Shown: positions 9,928-24,900, counted from the stretch's first letter. The stretch is 64,000 nucleotides of DNA from Bolinopsis microptera (GCF_026151205.1 NC_087078.1:1443675-1507674); one strand, 5' to 3'. Made by a program: numbers and translations. Notes: a model not told the origin generated them from the sequence alone.

Positions 9928-12900
9928 CTTGAGGAAATGAGATGTTAATGTTATGAACATATAATAATATATTCTTAGACCCTTCCAACCCCACCCACTT
10001 AACAATTAATCAAATAATCAACTTATAAAATCTCTGAGATTATTGAAGATCGCATCCTTATCTAGTCGTTCTGGACATTCGGCCTAATATATATATATAT
10101 AAATATAAGTGCTTGTACGGTTAGCACATGTTTTAGATTTATAGGAGACTTGAAAGAATTAATAAATTTATCTTTTAGGTTGGTTGGATGATTTTAACGT
10201 ATCTTATATCCTGGTTTACTTATACTCCCGTTTTATTGTACAGGGAGGGGGGGGGGGATCGATATGAAACACGGCGGTGGTATAAGACCCAACGTATGTA
10301 ACGTTACTTCCCCCCCCCCCCCCCCCCCCTGTATAACTTATACTCCCGTTTAATTGTATAACTTAAACTCCCTCCTCCCTCCCAAATCGTTGTGCAATAA
10401 CTCACCACGTGTCGTTTGTATACGAGCATGACCACACCCACCACAACAAATGCCAGGAGTACTGTACCAACAAACGTGTAGGCGACCGTCTTCCAAAGAG
10501 ATGTCTTGCCGTCTCCCTCACCTGGTCATTATGTGGAGTTATTGTTCCTGAGTCAGTCGAAAACTATATCTAGATAAGTGTTCGAGAAAGTAATGCCGTA
10601 GTATATACATATTACATTACACTGGAGCTTACACAGTGTAATTTCAGTGTAATCTCCTCCAGTCTGCGCCGCGTACGTTTATATAGGCGCGCGGCACAGA
10701 TTGGAGGAAATTACACTGTGTAAGCTCGATCCAGTGTAATGTAATATGTATGTACTACGGCTTAACAACGAACTGAAAGAAAAGAGGGTGGTTGGATGAG
10801 TTTAGTGTGGACGTTGTCTTCTAGAGATACAGGAATATAATGTAAAATTACATGCCCAGATATTGGTGTGACAAATGACTGCTGAAAACAGTAAAACTGC
10901 AAATAAACATGGTTGAAAACATGACATTGTCGGACAATCTTAAGTTCCGACCAGTTGTATGATACCTACATTCCACCGTTCAATTCAGCTCTATTATTAA
11001 CCATGCAGAGTATACCTATGGACTGGACATGGTAATTGAAGAAACGCTGGTCAATTGTTATTCTAAACGGATGATGAATACGAAAATGTCGTCCGGTTAA
11101 GAAATTGCCGGATGAGCTTTGCAAGCATAACAGCAGTGAAGATAAAGCGAGAACAAAAACAAACTAGAGTTGTCAAACTAGAGTTGTCAAACTAGAGTTG
11201 TCAAACTAGAGTTGTCAAACTAGAGTTGTCAAACTAGAGTTGTCAAACTAGAGTTGTCAAACTAGAGTTGTCAAACTAGAGTTGTCAAACTAGAGTTGTC
11301 AAACTAGAGTTGTCAAACTAGAGTTGTCAAACTAGAGTTGTCAAACTAGAGTTGTCAAACTAGAGTTGTCAAACTAATTTAGCAACTAGTTTGGCAACTT
11401 AGCTAAGGGATTAGCTCATCAAAAGGTAAGTATCATGCGCTGGTGTATTTGCTTACCACTTTTACTTATAGCACTAGGCCCTTTCTCATTGTTACCATCG
11501 CCTGGACACAGGCAAAGGTTCATAATTTATGTGCTGGTTTATTACAGCGATTTCTGATATGTAAATGATATAATATATATTACATAGTTAATATGTGACT
11601 CGGAGTTTAAACTCCCAGAAGGTCCTAATAGTTAACAAGAATTATTGAAATCCTTTTTTGTATATTTGTACTTTATTTCTTATTTATCTATTTTAATTTA
11701 TTCTGTTTATCCCTTTTAATTACAGTAAAATAAAAAAATACTTACCACCTATCGAGTAGTCGTATCCAGTAGTCATATTTATCTCTGAAACATCGTTTGG
11801 TGAACAAAATGTAAAGGAGACTTGTATCGTTAAAAAAGTGATAAAATCTTCAAACGGCGGGTCAAGTGTCAACCGAAGGAATAAAACAGTGTCTCTCACA
11901 CTATTTAGTTAATTACTAAGTGATTACACTGATTAGTGAGTACTTACTGTTTTGGACCTGTACGCCAGGTTTGTGTACACAGTTCTTGTGCCACAGCTGC
12001 CATGATTGATCTACAACAGCGTACTCCATCAGTGCATCTGAAGCAATTTTACATTTAAACTAGTTTCTCTTGGGAAATTTCAAGGAAAGTTACTTTCACC
12101 GGAATTTAGAGGAAAGCTATTTCTTTGGTGATGCAATTAAAACAAATTGCTTGACTTGATTGTGTAACAACAACAAAAAATATGATGAAAAAGGTAGACC
12201 GATTTTGTGGGATGTCAACGAAAAAAGAGATAATGAATAAGATATGAACCGAAGCAGTTGAGAACGTCGTATTTGTTCATAAGCTCCACCTCCTTGACAC
12301 ACTCGTCACTGCATTGGTTCTGAACTTGTGGCATCTGAAAAGCGTTAACACGATCAATCTTAAGTTGCAATGCTATAAAAGAACAACAATTGGTATATTT
12401 AGGTTTCAAGGACATTTCCTATTTTAGAAGTGGACAACATAACAGTATAACAATTTTCAAAATCATGATTCAACTTACGAAGCCCTTGAAACAAGGATTG
12501 GAGTTAAGGTCAAGCCGTTCCTGTTCAGCCTCGTATACTATAACTCTTGGTCCACAGTGTTCCAGATCAGAGTTAGTTAAGCACATCATCTCAAATACCA
12601 TTTTTGCTGTAAATTAACGGATTAAATTTTGGGTGCAAGAAAAATATAGAAATTTATTAAGGAACACTTTCTCTTCGAATTAAAATAGGAAAAACTATAA
12701 AGAGATGATTGATAAATTCTCTGGAGAAAAACTCACCCTCTTCAGGCAAAAACACCGTACAATTGTCCTTGATTCCAGCTAATTCAGGTCCACACTCGGT
12801 ACAATGGTTATTAAGCTTTGACATCACTAACCTGAAAAGAAGAGGTTCACTTTTTAGGTCTAATATTTCATATAGCTACATAAGAATAACAAATAACAAT

Positions 12901-15900
12901 AGTACAACATAAACACGTTCAACAACCTGCATCATGACTTACAAGCTGTATAATAACAAACCATATGATAAGTGAAAACTTACAGCAGATCCTCGTTGAT
13001 TTTTATTTCTGCCGTTGAATTTCGGCACTGGTTGATATTCTTGAACTTCTTACAGGACTTGTTGATATTCTGCATGTCTAACAGATACGAGGTCTGAAAG
13101 TTTAAAGATTGGTTAATCTATACCAATAATCTCAAGATGTGTGTGTCAAGAAAACAGTATGCTGGCAGCTGGGGGCTGTTTTTTTCGGTATAGTGCCGAC
13201 AAAACTCTGAAGACTGAAGAAGCCAAATCGTTAAGTTTTTTAAAATCGGCCGATGGGAAGTGGTATGTACACCTCCCCTAATTAAATTTTGGTAAATAAT
13301 CAGATAATTTGGCAGTAGCGCCAGGAGCATCTATCGAAAGGGGCACTCAGAATTAAATTTACTCTTATGAGTTATAAATCAAGAGGCTTGCATATAAAGA
13401 ACATATTGACATGGGTGCAGAGTTGAGTCTGTACGGAACCTAGTAGTTTCAGTTCCTTGTTTAACTTTATGCGGCCGGTTTCGGCGTTGTGCATGCATAT
13501 TTTTGCACCGTTTTAACTTTTGCACCGTTTATACTTATGCATTTCAACTGCGATAATGAAATCCAAGCCGTAGGCACGGGTTACACTAGTTCTAATAATA
13601 AAACCACCGCCAACATCCAAATTTCCGATTAACGTTATTCGTATTTCGTGCCTCACGGCTCACCGTGAGGCACGAAATACGAATAACGTTAATCGGAAAT
13701 TTGCCCTCACGATGGATATGACGACTCGTCACCAGCTGCATCGATCGACCACGCGCACGCGTCGATCGCGCGGACGCGCGCGCATATAATACGTATCACG
13801 TGATTGAATAGCGCGGATATGGTATTAATCTAGTCTTCGCGCGCCACTGTTTTGAAGCAATAATTTAATTAACTGTGTCATTAGTAGATCTTTTAGGACA
13901 AGAATTGTAAAGATGTCGCTCAAGTTCGGATGGAACATGGTGCAACTGTTAGATCCGTGCAGAAATTATCATCGCTAAATTATACTGTTCGGCGAAGACT
14001 ACCGAAGAGAGGAACCCCTAAAAAGGGTACCATTTATACCATAGTTTGGTAGGTAACAGCTGTCTTCCAATTTTGAGATTTCAGCCCAACTGGGATCCGA
14101 ACTCATAACAACATGGCCAGTAGACAATGGCAGCGACCAACTTAGTCCTGCTAACTGATAATGTCTGTATTTGAATGGGCGACATCTTTACAATTCTGAG
14201 AATAAACATTCTTACAATTTCGCTTACTATTTTGCTAGAACACCTCGAATTTGTCAGAAGGTTGCAAAGGGATTTTGTGGCGAATACACTGAGCCACACT
14301 AAAAGACACTGGATACATCTCTCATTGCAAACAGCTGCTGAGTAAATAAGTATCTTGTAACCGGAATATCGGCAAAGTTTAAAACAAATAATTATGCACT
14401 TGGAGGGGGGGGGGGGGGCCGGGGGGGCGTTCTTTAAAACATATAAGTTATACGGAATGTTTATAAAGCAGTTCAGCTTTCAAAATACATGTGTAAATCG
14501 ACTGCAGCAAATAATGCAGTTAAGATTCAGTGATGCTCATCAAGTTGTCTGGTTGGGCATTGTCAACCTTGTAACGAGGAGTAGGGAAGGACCGGCAACG
14601 AAGAAATAAGAAGAGACGTAGTCAAGATATGGACGACAAGACGGGAGATCACGTGATGCCCTAAATCCCTAATGGCAATAAACTGAGACTATATATTTAT
14701 ATGTCCAAATTGATAGAAGTGTTTGCTATTTTTTACTCTTTTTAGTTTTACCCTTTATTATATTTACTATTGTGCATGTTATAACATATCCAACATATTG
14801 CATTTCAAGTCTTGCTCGATGTAAATAATCTCCTCGCTGCAATTATTATTTCATTACAAGCGGGCCACAAATGGGGGCAAGATAGGAGAGAAAATTTGGG
14901 GCGTACCACAAATGTGCCACAAATGTGCCACAAATGTGCCACAAATGTGCCACAAATATTGAGAATACATCGCCTCGAATTAGAGTCATTTATTCATCGA
15001 ATCAACTTTATCAATTTCGGGGTATCCGCTGGTCAATAACATTGCTTGAGCTATCCGAATACAACTGCTATGACATACTTTTCGGTCAGAATCTAAAGTA
15101 TCCAGTTTTTAAACTATACGGTTCCAAACGAATGCAACTTTTCTTACAAATTTTCTATTAAATTTAAGTCAATTTGTTTAAGTTATCTAATGATTAATAA
15201 TTTGAATATTACTTTTGTAAAAATCTCTAACTGAAACTATTTGCAAAATGTTGTCTGCTACAGGATTAAACGGAATATAAATATTCTGCATGTAATTTAA
15301 TTTAAAAAACGGGTATATTTTATACGCGTGGGACAAGTTTCCAAATAAAGAAACGGCACTGCCAGTTTATAATCGGCTCAAGTAAGTAGAGTAAGTAAGA
15401 ACTTGAAATATGCATGGAATCAGAATGGATCAAATACAGTAGTTGATTGTTTTATTTAAATCTTTAAGACTTTCTAAAGAGACTTTCTATAAAGAGACTC
15501 ACTAAAATAGGAATTATAATACTCATTGTACTGTATTGGAACATTTGAATTTATCAAAAGCAAGAACAATAATTCAACATGGAAAATTACCATAGCAATG
15601 TTTACCACCTCTGTTACATTTATCTAGATCACAAGACGATTATAATACACTTGAATGTATTGGCACGAGTTCTGAGTGGAAGCTCAACGGAACGAAGCAG
15701 AGGTCAGTTGAACAAAGTAAGAGTTAAGAACACATGTGCTCTAACATGGATATTGGATATAACTGGTTTCCCCAATCATATAGTACAGTCAAATTCTGTT
15801 TACTTGTGCCTGCCCTAACCAGTCTGAGCATTTTTCCAATGTAAACATTCTTTGTCGCCATTGTTTTTATATGGACACGTTCATTTGAGTTTGACGATAT

Positions 15901-18900
15901 CGGTAAACAAAAAAATAGCGTTTTCCGATGATAGTGGCTTAATTTTGGTATTTATTAATCTAGCATGTTCAAAAATGTGACAAAATTAACATTTTGTGCC
16001 TCAACAATGTAAATTTAATGCGGAAAACTGGCTGCTATATTTCTTGTATTAATCAATTCCAACCATAATAAGAATGTCGATGTGAACAAAAAATTATCAA
16101 ACTTTTAAAACAACTTATGTGACGAAATTTACATTGCTTGCCTTATTTTGAAGTTCACGATAATCTCTATTAGAATTCAATATAACTTTATCATCATGAA
16201 GATGTCGATAAACTAGTTTATCTTCCAGCAAGGAGCAAACAGAGTTATAATATTTTTGGTGACAAAATTAACCTATTTTCTACCATGTTTTGATGTTTCA
16301 ATTGTGACACTGTAAACATATTACTACCACATACAAATTTATGTGACTGGTGCGTGGTTGTAATAGTGTTGATTGATCCAGTATGTAATATAGGGTGTTC
16401 AAGCTGGTATATCAATATTTTCTCAATTTCACACATGTTCAGATATCATCAAGAGTATGTGACAAAGTAAATTTATTTGTGCCTTCTGTGTGTTATTTGC
16501 TTGTGACTATATGATAATATAACAATTCCCAGCACTTCCAGGTCATCAAGTTATCCTACACTACTCAGCATTGCTTATCAGGGTGCCCTAAACATTCCTC
16601 ATATATTTTCTTAAATGTGTGACGGAGTAAACCTTGGCGCATCATTTAACGAAAAAAGTCGTAAAATATGTAGGTAATGGTCATATAATGTCAGAGGCAC
16701 ATATTAGGTGCGGTAAAAAAATCGAAATTATGCGGTACCGCACCCGACTATAAAGGTAAAATGTGCGGTAAGTTGCGGTAAATTTTTACCAATTATGCGG
16801 CAAATGTGCGGCGATTTTTTCGAAATTTGTGCAGGAATTGTGCGGTTTTCTTTTGCATTTTCTCAAGGACTTTGGAAATTCTAAACGTATAACCGCCGCT
16901 CTTATCAAAAATAGGTCTGTTTATGTGTTACTGAGGGTGTAGTTCTTTACTAAGACCATGATTGAACCTATATTGAGATTCAGTTATCTGAGAACAGTGA
17001 CTTAGAGTAATCAGATGATGTGGTGAAGTTACGAATGATAACTGATAAACTATAATCAAAGTATGGTAACGACGAGGGTTTCATAACGGCCTGGGTCACG
17101 GTCCCGAAAGGGCCTGGGTCACGGTCCGAAAGGGCCTGGATCACGGTCCCGAAAGGGCCTGGGTAACGGTCCCGAAAGGGCCTGGGTCACGGTCCCAAAA
17201 GGGCCTGGGTCACGGTCCCAAAAGGGCTTGGATAACGGTCCCGAAAGGGCCTGGGTCAGGGTCCCGAAAATGCCTGTGTCACGTGGTAACTGGGTCACGT
17301 GGCCTAGGTATGAGTTCCAAAAGGGCCTGGGTCACGGTCCCGAAAGGGCCTGAATCACGGTCCTAAAAGGGCCTGGGTCAGGGTCCCGAAAGGGCTGAGT
17401 CACGGTCCTAAAAGGGCCTGGGTCAGGGTCCCGAAAGGGCCTGAGTCACGGTCCTAAAAGGGCCCGACTATAACATATTTTGGTTTTTACACTCGAAAAT
17501 CTTAACGCGAAAATTTCAAAATTATGCGAAATTACGCGGAAAATGCTAGATTATGCGGAAATATGCAGAAAATTACAAAATGTGCGGACATGTGCGGAAA
17601 ACAATAAATTATGCGGACATGTGCGGAAAACGGTAAATTGTGCGATCCCGCACCCATCGCACCTAATATGTGCCTCTGTATAATGTACCCATCCTATCAA
17701 CTGGACACTCAAAAATTTGGTCAAACACAGCAACAAGGGGTCCATATTTACTTCGTTACATGTTTATAGTGTGACCATGCTCCATGTAAACGTTTGCTCC
17801 TATGTAGGGCATAAAACTGTGACGGTTAAAACTGCAATTTCATGTAAGGTTGAGGGTGTGTGGTTATAAAAATGTTTAGTTTAACTGTGGTCCTATTTTA
17901 GAGCGATGTGACCTAGTATGGTGCAACTTTCTCAATACATATATTAGCTACTCTGATCACAGTCGTAGAGTATAGTGTATCACAGTATTGTCACCCATAT
18001 TTGAGTGGGTGACTTTATCCTAACAACCAGAACAGTCTGGTGACACACAATCTTACTCTTATCTTGGAATGTAGTTGGTATTATCTTACTCTGGCTAGAC
18101 GTGATCCCCGAACTGCTCAGTATTGATAAGATCTACAAACCCTGCAAACCACACATTTCACCGGCAATAACACCGGTACATACACAGAATGTAACGATAA
18201 CATGGTGACTAACAACAATAGTTCAACACCACGGTGTTTACACAGCTGCTAAAGGTTTCCGTCTACATACCGCACATAACCGACATTTAGCCTGATCTGT
18301 GTGGTTTACAGACTTCCATAGTGCATACAGTTAGAAATCGTTCACCAATGTAATTATGGTTCGGCACCAATGTAATTATGGTTTTACCACCGTGTTTTGG
18401 TTCAGCCGAAATAAATTTTACTATGATGTTTACATAATGTTTCTCACTCCAGCTGCGGTCTGGTAGTGTTGAGTCTTCGGAATATTTTTCTAGCTCTCAT
18501 TTTCCATGTTTTTTGCCCCACAGGAGATATTTTGGTTTTTTCTAAATATAACTGCAATACATTGATGTAAAGTTTAATTGAATTTTGAAATTAAAAAAAT
18601 GTTATGTTAGTCAGCCGATATGCGGAGGGGTTTGGAAAAGCTTACGTTTGAGCAATTACCACAACATAGGTCTGTGGAAAGTGGCTGCAACAGAGAGGGG
18701 AGGGGGTCGGAAATGGTAAAAATCTGGCTTCGGTAATAATATGTGAACGATAAAATACCAAACGACCGACTTTTGCCAAAATGTACACATTTAAACCGAG
18801 CGAACAACAAATCTTTCGTTTTACAGAAACTAGTCAGGGATGAATATTAGTTTGATCCATCCATCTAACAATATAATATGGTTATGTGCATCCTTAGCTC

Positions 18901-21900
18901 CTAAATGGTAAAAGATAGAGATACTTTTTGGCGGCCTTCCCTATTGCTAGCAATATAGGGATAATTTAACGTTCTCAAGAAAGCTTATTCCTTACATTGT
19001 GTGTTACGATGTATTATGATAAAACTGTGCGTGAGTAGCTCCACGTTTTGTTAATTAATGAGTAAATAATAATTTTACTTACACGGTTTACAGTCATGAT
19101 AACTAAGAAGTGGGAATGTTATTAACATTTATAGCTATAACACTATCCATATGTATTTACATTCCATAAAAGCACGATTTAAAAACCTCAACTTCTCAAC
19201 TTCACCACAAGATGCTTGTTTGTTTAACGATAATGTAAATATTTAACATCCCTGTAGATTATACATCCTGCATAGCGTGTGTGTGTGTGTGTGTGTGTGT
19301 GTTTGTGTAAGTGTGTAAGTGTGTAAGAGTGTGTGGGAACATGACATATTGACAGACAATCACATCATAATAATATCGCCTCATCGCACTTCGCCGCCTC
19401 TTTAGCCGTATTATATAATACAGGGCTCGCAGATTAATGACGAAATTAACAATGCAATCTTGTGTAGTGTGTAGTGTGTACTTACCACCTCGCTCGCAGT
19501 GCTTTCTCTTATCCTAATATCAGGGTACATACATTTAAGTTTTTAGCTCAGCCTTAAATACGCATCATTTACGCAATTACGCAAATATGCGTCCACGTTA
19601 CAGAACTTCTGATTTTGACCCCGTTTTTATTTTACATATTATAAATATGCCTAATAAATTCTAGATGTTTGTTTATAAGGTGAGGTAATGAGAGCAACAA
19701 CACTGATATTAACCATCAATATCTAAAAATAGCACCCGGTTACTAAAAATTCAGATATCAGGGGGTAGTCGTGTAGTCAGAGAACATGCATTAACTGACC
19801 CACCCGACTAAACACACATAATTGAAAAAGCATGATCGGAAAATGTGATTAAGTTTATTTCTACCGCTACGTTATTGCATGTCTTGCTCTTCGTTAGAAT
19901 CTATAATACTAATGATCGTGGACATTATGAAAATGTTACGAAGTTTAGTTACTTGATAGAATTAGAACGGAATCTAGATTAAGAATATGGTTAAACACTT
20001 ACACTCACTCACCAACTCACTCAACAACTCACTCACTCACTTTCTTATCGTGTAAGGATTAACAGTTCAAGCGTATCATTGTTGGGCTATCATTGAATAC
20101 TTCATTAGCAACTGGGATCTGGTAAACTGTAACGATTTATTCGAGTAAACTCTAGATCTAGAAAGCCTGAAGTCTCTTCAAGATAGCCTGAAGTCTCTTC
20201 AAGATAGCCTGAAGTCTCTTCAAGATAGCCTGAAGTCTCTTCAAGATAGCCTGAAGTCTCCTAAGAAAGCCGAAAGTCTCTTAAAGATGACCTAAAGTAG
20301 AGGTGCGTGTGGTTCTGCAGAAGCCTAAGAAATATCCACAGAAGTGTTCTACATGAGTTTTACAATTATGTTGAACGACGGTAGGTGTAAAAGTAAATTT
20401 AAAGGTGCTCTACAGAACGCATTCACGGCAAATGTGTAAAATATTTATGGTTCCAAAGAAAACCCTTGCTCATGCCCCTGTTAATACCGGAAATCTAAAA
20501 TTTGGACACATTCCAGGGACTCTACAATAATTGTTGGTCACGAGCAGAAAAGGTTAAGAAAAGGTTAAGGAGTCTAAGATGAGATCATCTGTGTAGTTTG
20601 TGTGATTAAACATTTAGACAATAAAATATTCGGAACCGTCACTACCGAACTGTGAGTTGTTTATATTTGTGAAATATTGTTGATAATTGAGTTTCCCTGC
20701 TTGTTTACGAGATAGTGTTAGCGGAGAGATGTTTACGAGATAGTGTTAGCGAGATGTACGCATCTGCAGTCACGACAGTCTGTATAGTGTCTGGTAATAT
20801 CAGCGGTTTTTCATGTCACGATACTTCTAAAATGTTAAGTTGCCTTTATGAATAACAATCTTATATCCCAGGGCTGTGCTATATAAGCGTATGACGTAAT
20901 ACCTGCATGACTTGATGCAGTTCTTTACTTCGATTAAATATATCGAAGTAAAACACTTGGTGTAGTTACTACTACCGATCCTTGCAGTTAACATGTCACA
21001 TTGTCAAGGTTTAGTGACACAAAACATTTTCAAATCACCTGTAACATAATTAGACCCGCGCCTACAATTTATCTACAAAAAGTGATGTATAGACCGTAAC
21101 AACGTCTGTTAATATCATCATTATAATATTATGCACACAGCGATGACAAGTTCAAATTACTTTTCCGTGACACCCGGTTATTTCCGTAAATAAAGGCTTC
21201 CTCGCAGCGTTATTTCAGTGTCATGTCAATTAGTGGTCAACAGTAAATGAGAGGAGTCAAGTAAAAATAGTAATGATGAAATGGTATCGTCTAGCATGTA
21301 ATGTGTATTAATGCTTTTCAAACAAAGTTACAACGAATTCTTCATGTAGTGCATCCTATGTTTGGACAGGATATGATATTAAGAGTGGTCGTACCATCAT
21401 TGTAGACTCTCTTCAGTTAGTGAATTATAGACACAACATATTGTAAGTGTGGGTAGTTGTAATAACCACTGTTTATAGCAGTTAAGGTGTTTAATAACGG
21501 TAGAACTATAGTCTAGATTAAAGTTTACAGTGTTTATAAAAGTGTGCTTTGTTTCTAAAAATAGCAACTTTAAGCAATTCAGAGCAACCATTCTGGAAAC
21601 TTCTATGAAACTGGGTAGAATATTCACACCACATTGAGAGAGTTTTAGTATTGGCCGAGTAGACTCACCCAATGATCGAGTATCGACCGGGACCGCTTTT
21701 TCGGCCGGGCTCGGGACTGGAAAAAGAAAGAGTACAAGAATCAGTAAGGACAGTGATATCGAGAAGGGAAGAAACAGTGATACTGATGACTCAGTCAGAG
21801 AGATTGACGATGATGCAGCGACTTGGAACCAACTGACCAACTCCTACGCTGAACAACGTGGTCAGGAACGAGGTTACCAGATATTTGAAGGACAAGCTGG

Positions 21901-24900
21901 AGCCCCAGAGACGTAATCCCCTAGAGTTCTGGCGGAAAAATCACACTCTGTACCCCATCTGAACCAGCTTGTCTGGATATATCGGTGTCCACCTCCTTTC
22001 TCAGTCGCAAGAGAAAGGGCTTTCAAGGTGGCGAAAAACATTGTAGGGGATAGCAGACTGAGCCTCCGGCCGGAAAAATTAGAATTCAACTTGATTATCA
22101 AATACAAAGATACAACTGATGAGCCATAAACTACGAAATATACCAGCTCGAGTTCCCACCTGATGATTATTGATTATATAACCATGCCCCGAACAATCTG
22201 AACAAAGACGACTCGGACGACGAGAGTATCATGGTTACGGAGTCTAATGAAGACTTGAAGAGGCAGTTAGATTTACTGACGAATCAGATGATGAGGACAT
22301 TGCGTAGGGTAGCATGCGTTAATTTACTAACTCTGACACTAAAACCTGGTATCTGCTACTGATTACAAGCACAAGCACAGCGCACCCAACAAACCAGCAA
22401 TCAACTCTGACACTAAAACCCCATGGTATCCTTTACTGATTACAAGCACAAGCACAGCTCACTCAACAAACTTTAACTCTGACAGTGTTTTGTTGATTAA
22501 TCGGTAAATAATTTTGCTTTAAACCTCAGTTTTTCAACAACAAAAAATCGATCATTTGTGCAAAAATCTTTTCGATAATTTAACAAAATTAGCAACAAAT
22601 TTTGACCGGGAGATTTTAGACCGGGACCGGGATTAAGCCGGGATCCCGGTCGAACATTGGACTCACCACATGTCTCCAGACGAGTGGTCAGACTTTTTGG
22701 ATACTTTTAATGAGGTAGTCTCTTTGACTGTTAAAGTTTTCAAATATTTCTGTAGAAAACCAGAGTAATATCTTCAGTTATACTCACGGTTGAACACTGA
22801 ACACATGGTTGTAGGAAGGGCCAGGGGGGGGGGGGGGCGACCGCCCCCCCCCCCCCCCCATAAAATCTTGGCAAGGGGCGGAACGGGGCCAACATTTTTG
22901 GGCCTAATTTGGCATATCCGCCATTGCATTATCCAAATTGCCTTACTGCTAAAGTGTAGTTCAAACTTACATTCCTTATTGCTAGAATTCATTCCTAAAA
23001 GCAAATTTTCCAAACAAATGTCCAAATTCTCCCTCTTTGCACCCTTTTTGAGTCCTATTACTGTACGTATATTTTCAAAATTTACAGGACTTTATCCTTT
23101 GACCACTAAATTGGCACAGCAAGCCAAAATCTTGCTGGATTTATCATTTCACATTGCTAGATTTCAATCCTGGAAGCAAACTTTCTGAAATTCTTCCAAA
23201 TAATACAATATGCATCCCTTTTTCGAACCACACTTATTTAGCAAGAGCTGCTTGCCGGTCTTATTCCTGGTCCCGGCACTTTTTTCTAATCCCGGACCCG
23301 GTCCCGGTCCCGGCCAAAAAAGGAGTCCCAGCCGATCCTTTAATAATGTGATTGGCGGACTTAAGCAATTTTCAGACCTGTCGGTAACTGTAACTTTAAC
23401 CAGGTTTTATTTCTCAGCTGACGATCACAAGTTGCACACCTGGCTTAACCTAGTCATACTTAATAAAGCATAAACCAGGGCTCTCTTTCATTATATTATA
23501 TATACCGCATAGTATACTCCGTTTATTTACATCTATTATAGTACTACATATTTATAAACCACCGTTTAGGAAAAATGTGTGTGCGATTCAACAGTTATGC
23601 TCTGTTATGTATAACATACATAACAGAGCATAACTCTTGAACACAAAGAGTTAAAACACATACTGAACGAATGATGTACAATGACCACTTGAATAGATGT
23701 AAACCTGTTCTCGTCTCTTTTCTGTCACCACAGCACTTTGTGCATTGTGTTAGATTTGAGGTTGGCAAAAGTCCAAATATCTAAGGTTTAAAGGACTATT
23801 AGGTTCTGAATAGTTGAATAATGAATAAACATTTACCTTAACAAATACCACCACATACATAATCTTGCTGCTAATGCTTTCAATTGTAAACAAAGTATAG
23901 GGATATTGTCCAGAAGTATGTTGTAATAAGATATGTAACATATGCGGTGATTACGATGCTTGATGAAAGTCATGCTTTCAATGCTTATCAAGCAGTTGGC
24001 TTGCGCGGAATTCTAACATACGCTTTACAATCACCAACACAAAAATATCAGCTTTTTTCTGTTGACACGTACACATTGTAAGTATCCAAGTTATGCGATT
24101 GTAAAACTAGGAACAATGGATTACCTTAGTTCCCAAAAATTTGTGTGCCACTATATTGAGCACAATTTATTTGAGCCCGAAAAATTTGGGCAGAGAAATT
24201 GAACTCATTTGGGCGACCGAAAATTTGGGCACAAATTCTTCGAAAAATGAACGATTTTCCACTAAAATTTCAGTTAGATATTTGCCTTAGTTCATTATTA
24301 TTCCTTATTATTCCAGTCATTTTGCTTTCAATTTTAAGCATGTAGGTGGTAGTCTGAGTTGTTTCACACTATGAAATTTAAGATCTGCCCAGTAACTACT
24401 AAAAAATACAATGATAAATATACAATAGTGATATTTAGTCTCTCAATCAGATAGTTTAGTCTACTTACACTCAGCATATGATACCCGCTTGACAGTGATC
24501 CGTGAAGTACACGCTCGTTGGATCAACGAACTTTATGTATATTTAATTTTAAAAGGGAGGCCAGATGACATAAGGAAAGGCTTTGAGAAGTCGGGTATAA
24601 CTGATGCTTGTAGATCAGACTTTACGGTGGATGATAATCCATTTGCAGATCTTGTTTAAATCTCTAGCTATCCGAACCTCTAGCCATTTTTTTTATTAGT
24701 AGCTGTTAGCTATATTCCAGTTATTTCTATTCATTTAAAATATTAGCCTTTTTACTTGGTCAAGCCATCAATGACAGATTAGAAAACTAAAATTTCAAAT
24801 ATTATTTCACTTGGATATGAAGAAAAAGCCATCTTTCTATAGATTTCAGGGCCACAGGCCAAATGCCAAAAGTTTGGTTAGCAAAAAATTTAGCAGACGG

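Larger units (their letters stand above)
15860..18330 (+). repeat. Dispersed repeat copy 1 with recurring TGTGACAAAGTAAA words, interrupted by a hAT element
   Basis: This region is homologous, in inverted orientation, to about 31090-32160. Shared words include ATGTGACAAAATTAAC, GTCGATAAACTAGTTTATCT, the CAGCAAGGAGC stretch, and GGTAATGGTCATAT. Words of the form TGTGACAAAGTAAA recur roughly every 150-300 bp in both copies. The element at 16692-17678 is inserted in this copy only. Since the second copy is part of the LTR element at 26100-32841, this may be an older relic of that element's internal region; no LTRs are visible here. Confidence 0.75.
18331..21690. other. Intron 10 sequence with simple repeats, no gene
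   Basis: Contains a GT microsatellite, a 21-bp tandem array, a CACTCACTCA-rich stretch near 19994-20040, and a direct duplication of TGTTTACGAGATAGTGTTAG near 20703-20757. I saw one strong donor-like site on the minus strand near 19488 but no convincing exon. Confidence 0.45.

Noticed and set aside
9721-9994. Overlapping frames of 75 and 86 codons near the last exon
   Set aside because: They are out of frame with, or antisense to, exon 18, whose frame fits the splice phase and ends the protein sensibly.
19460-19520. Possible minus-strand micro-exon with strong donor GGTG|GTAAGT at about 19488
   Set aside because: The acceptor is poor, and its 28-nt length would break the phase 0 to 0 link between exons 10 and 11.
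21397-21840. 147-codon minus-strand frame with a hydrophobic stretch
   Set aside because: It overlaps, in antisense, the hAT transposase relic read on the plus strand.
22774-23188. Frames with Gly- and Pro-runs near the G/C hairpin
   Set aside because: The runs come from the homopolymers; no supporting motif.
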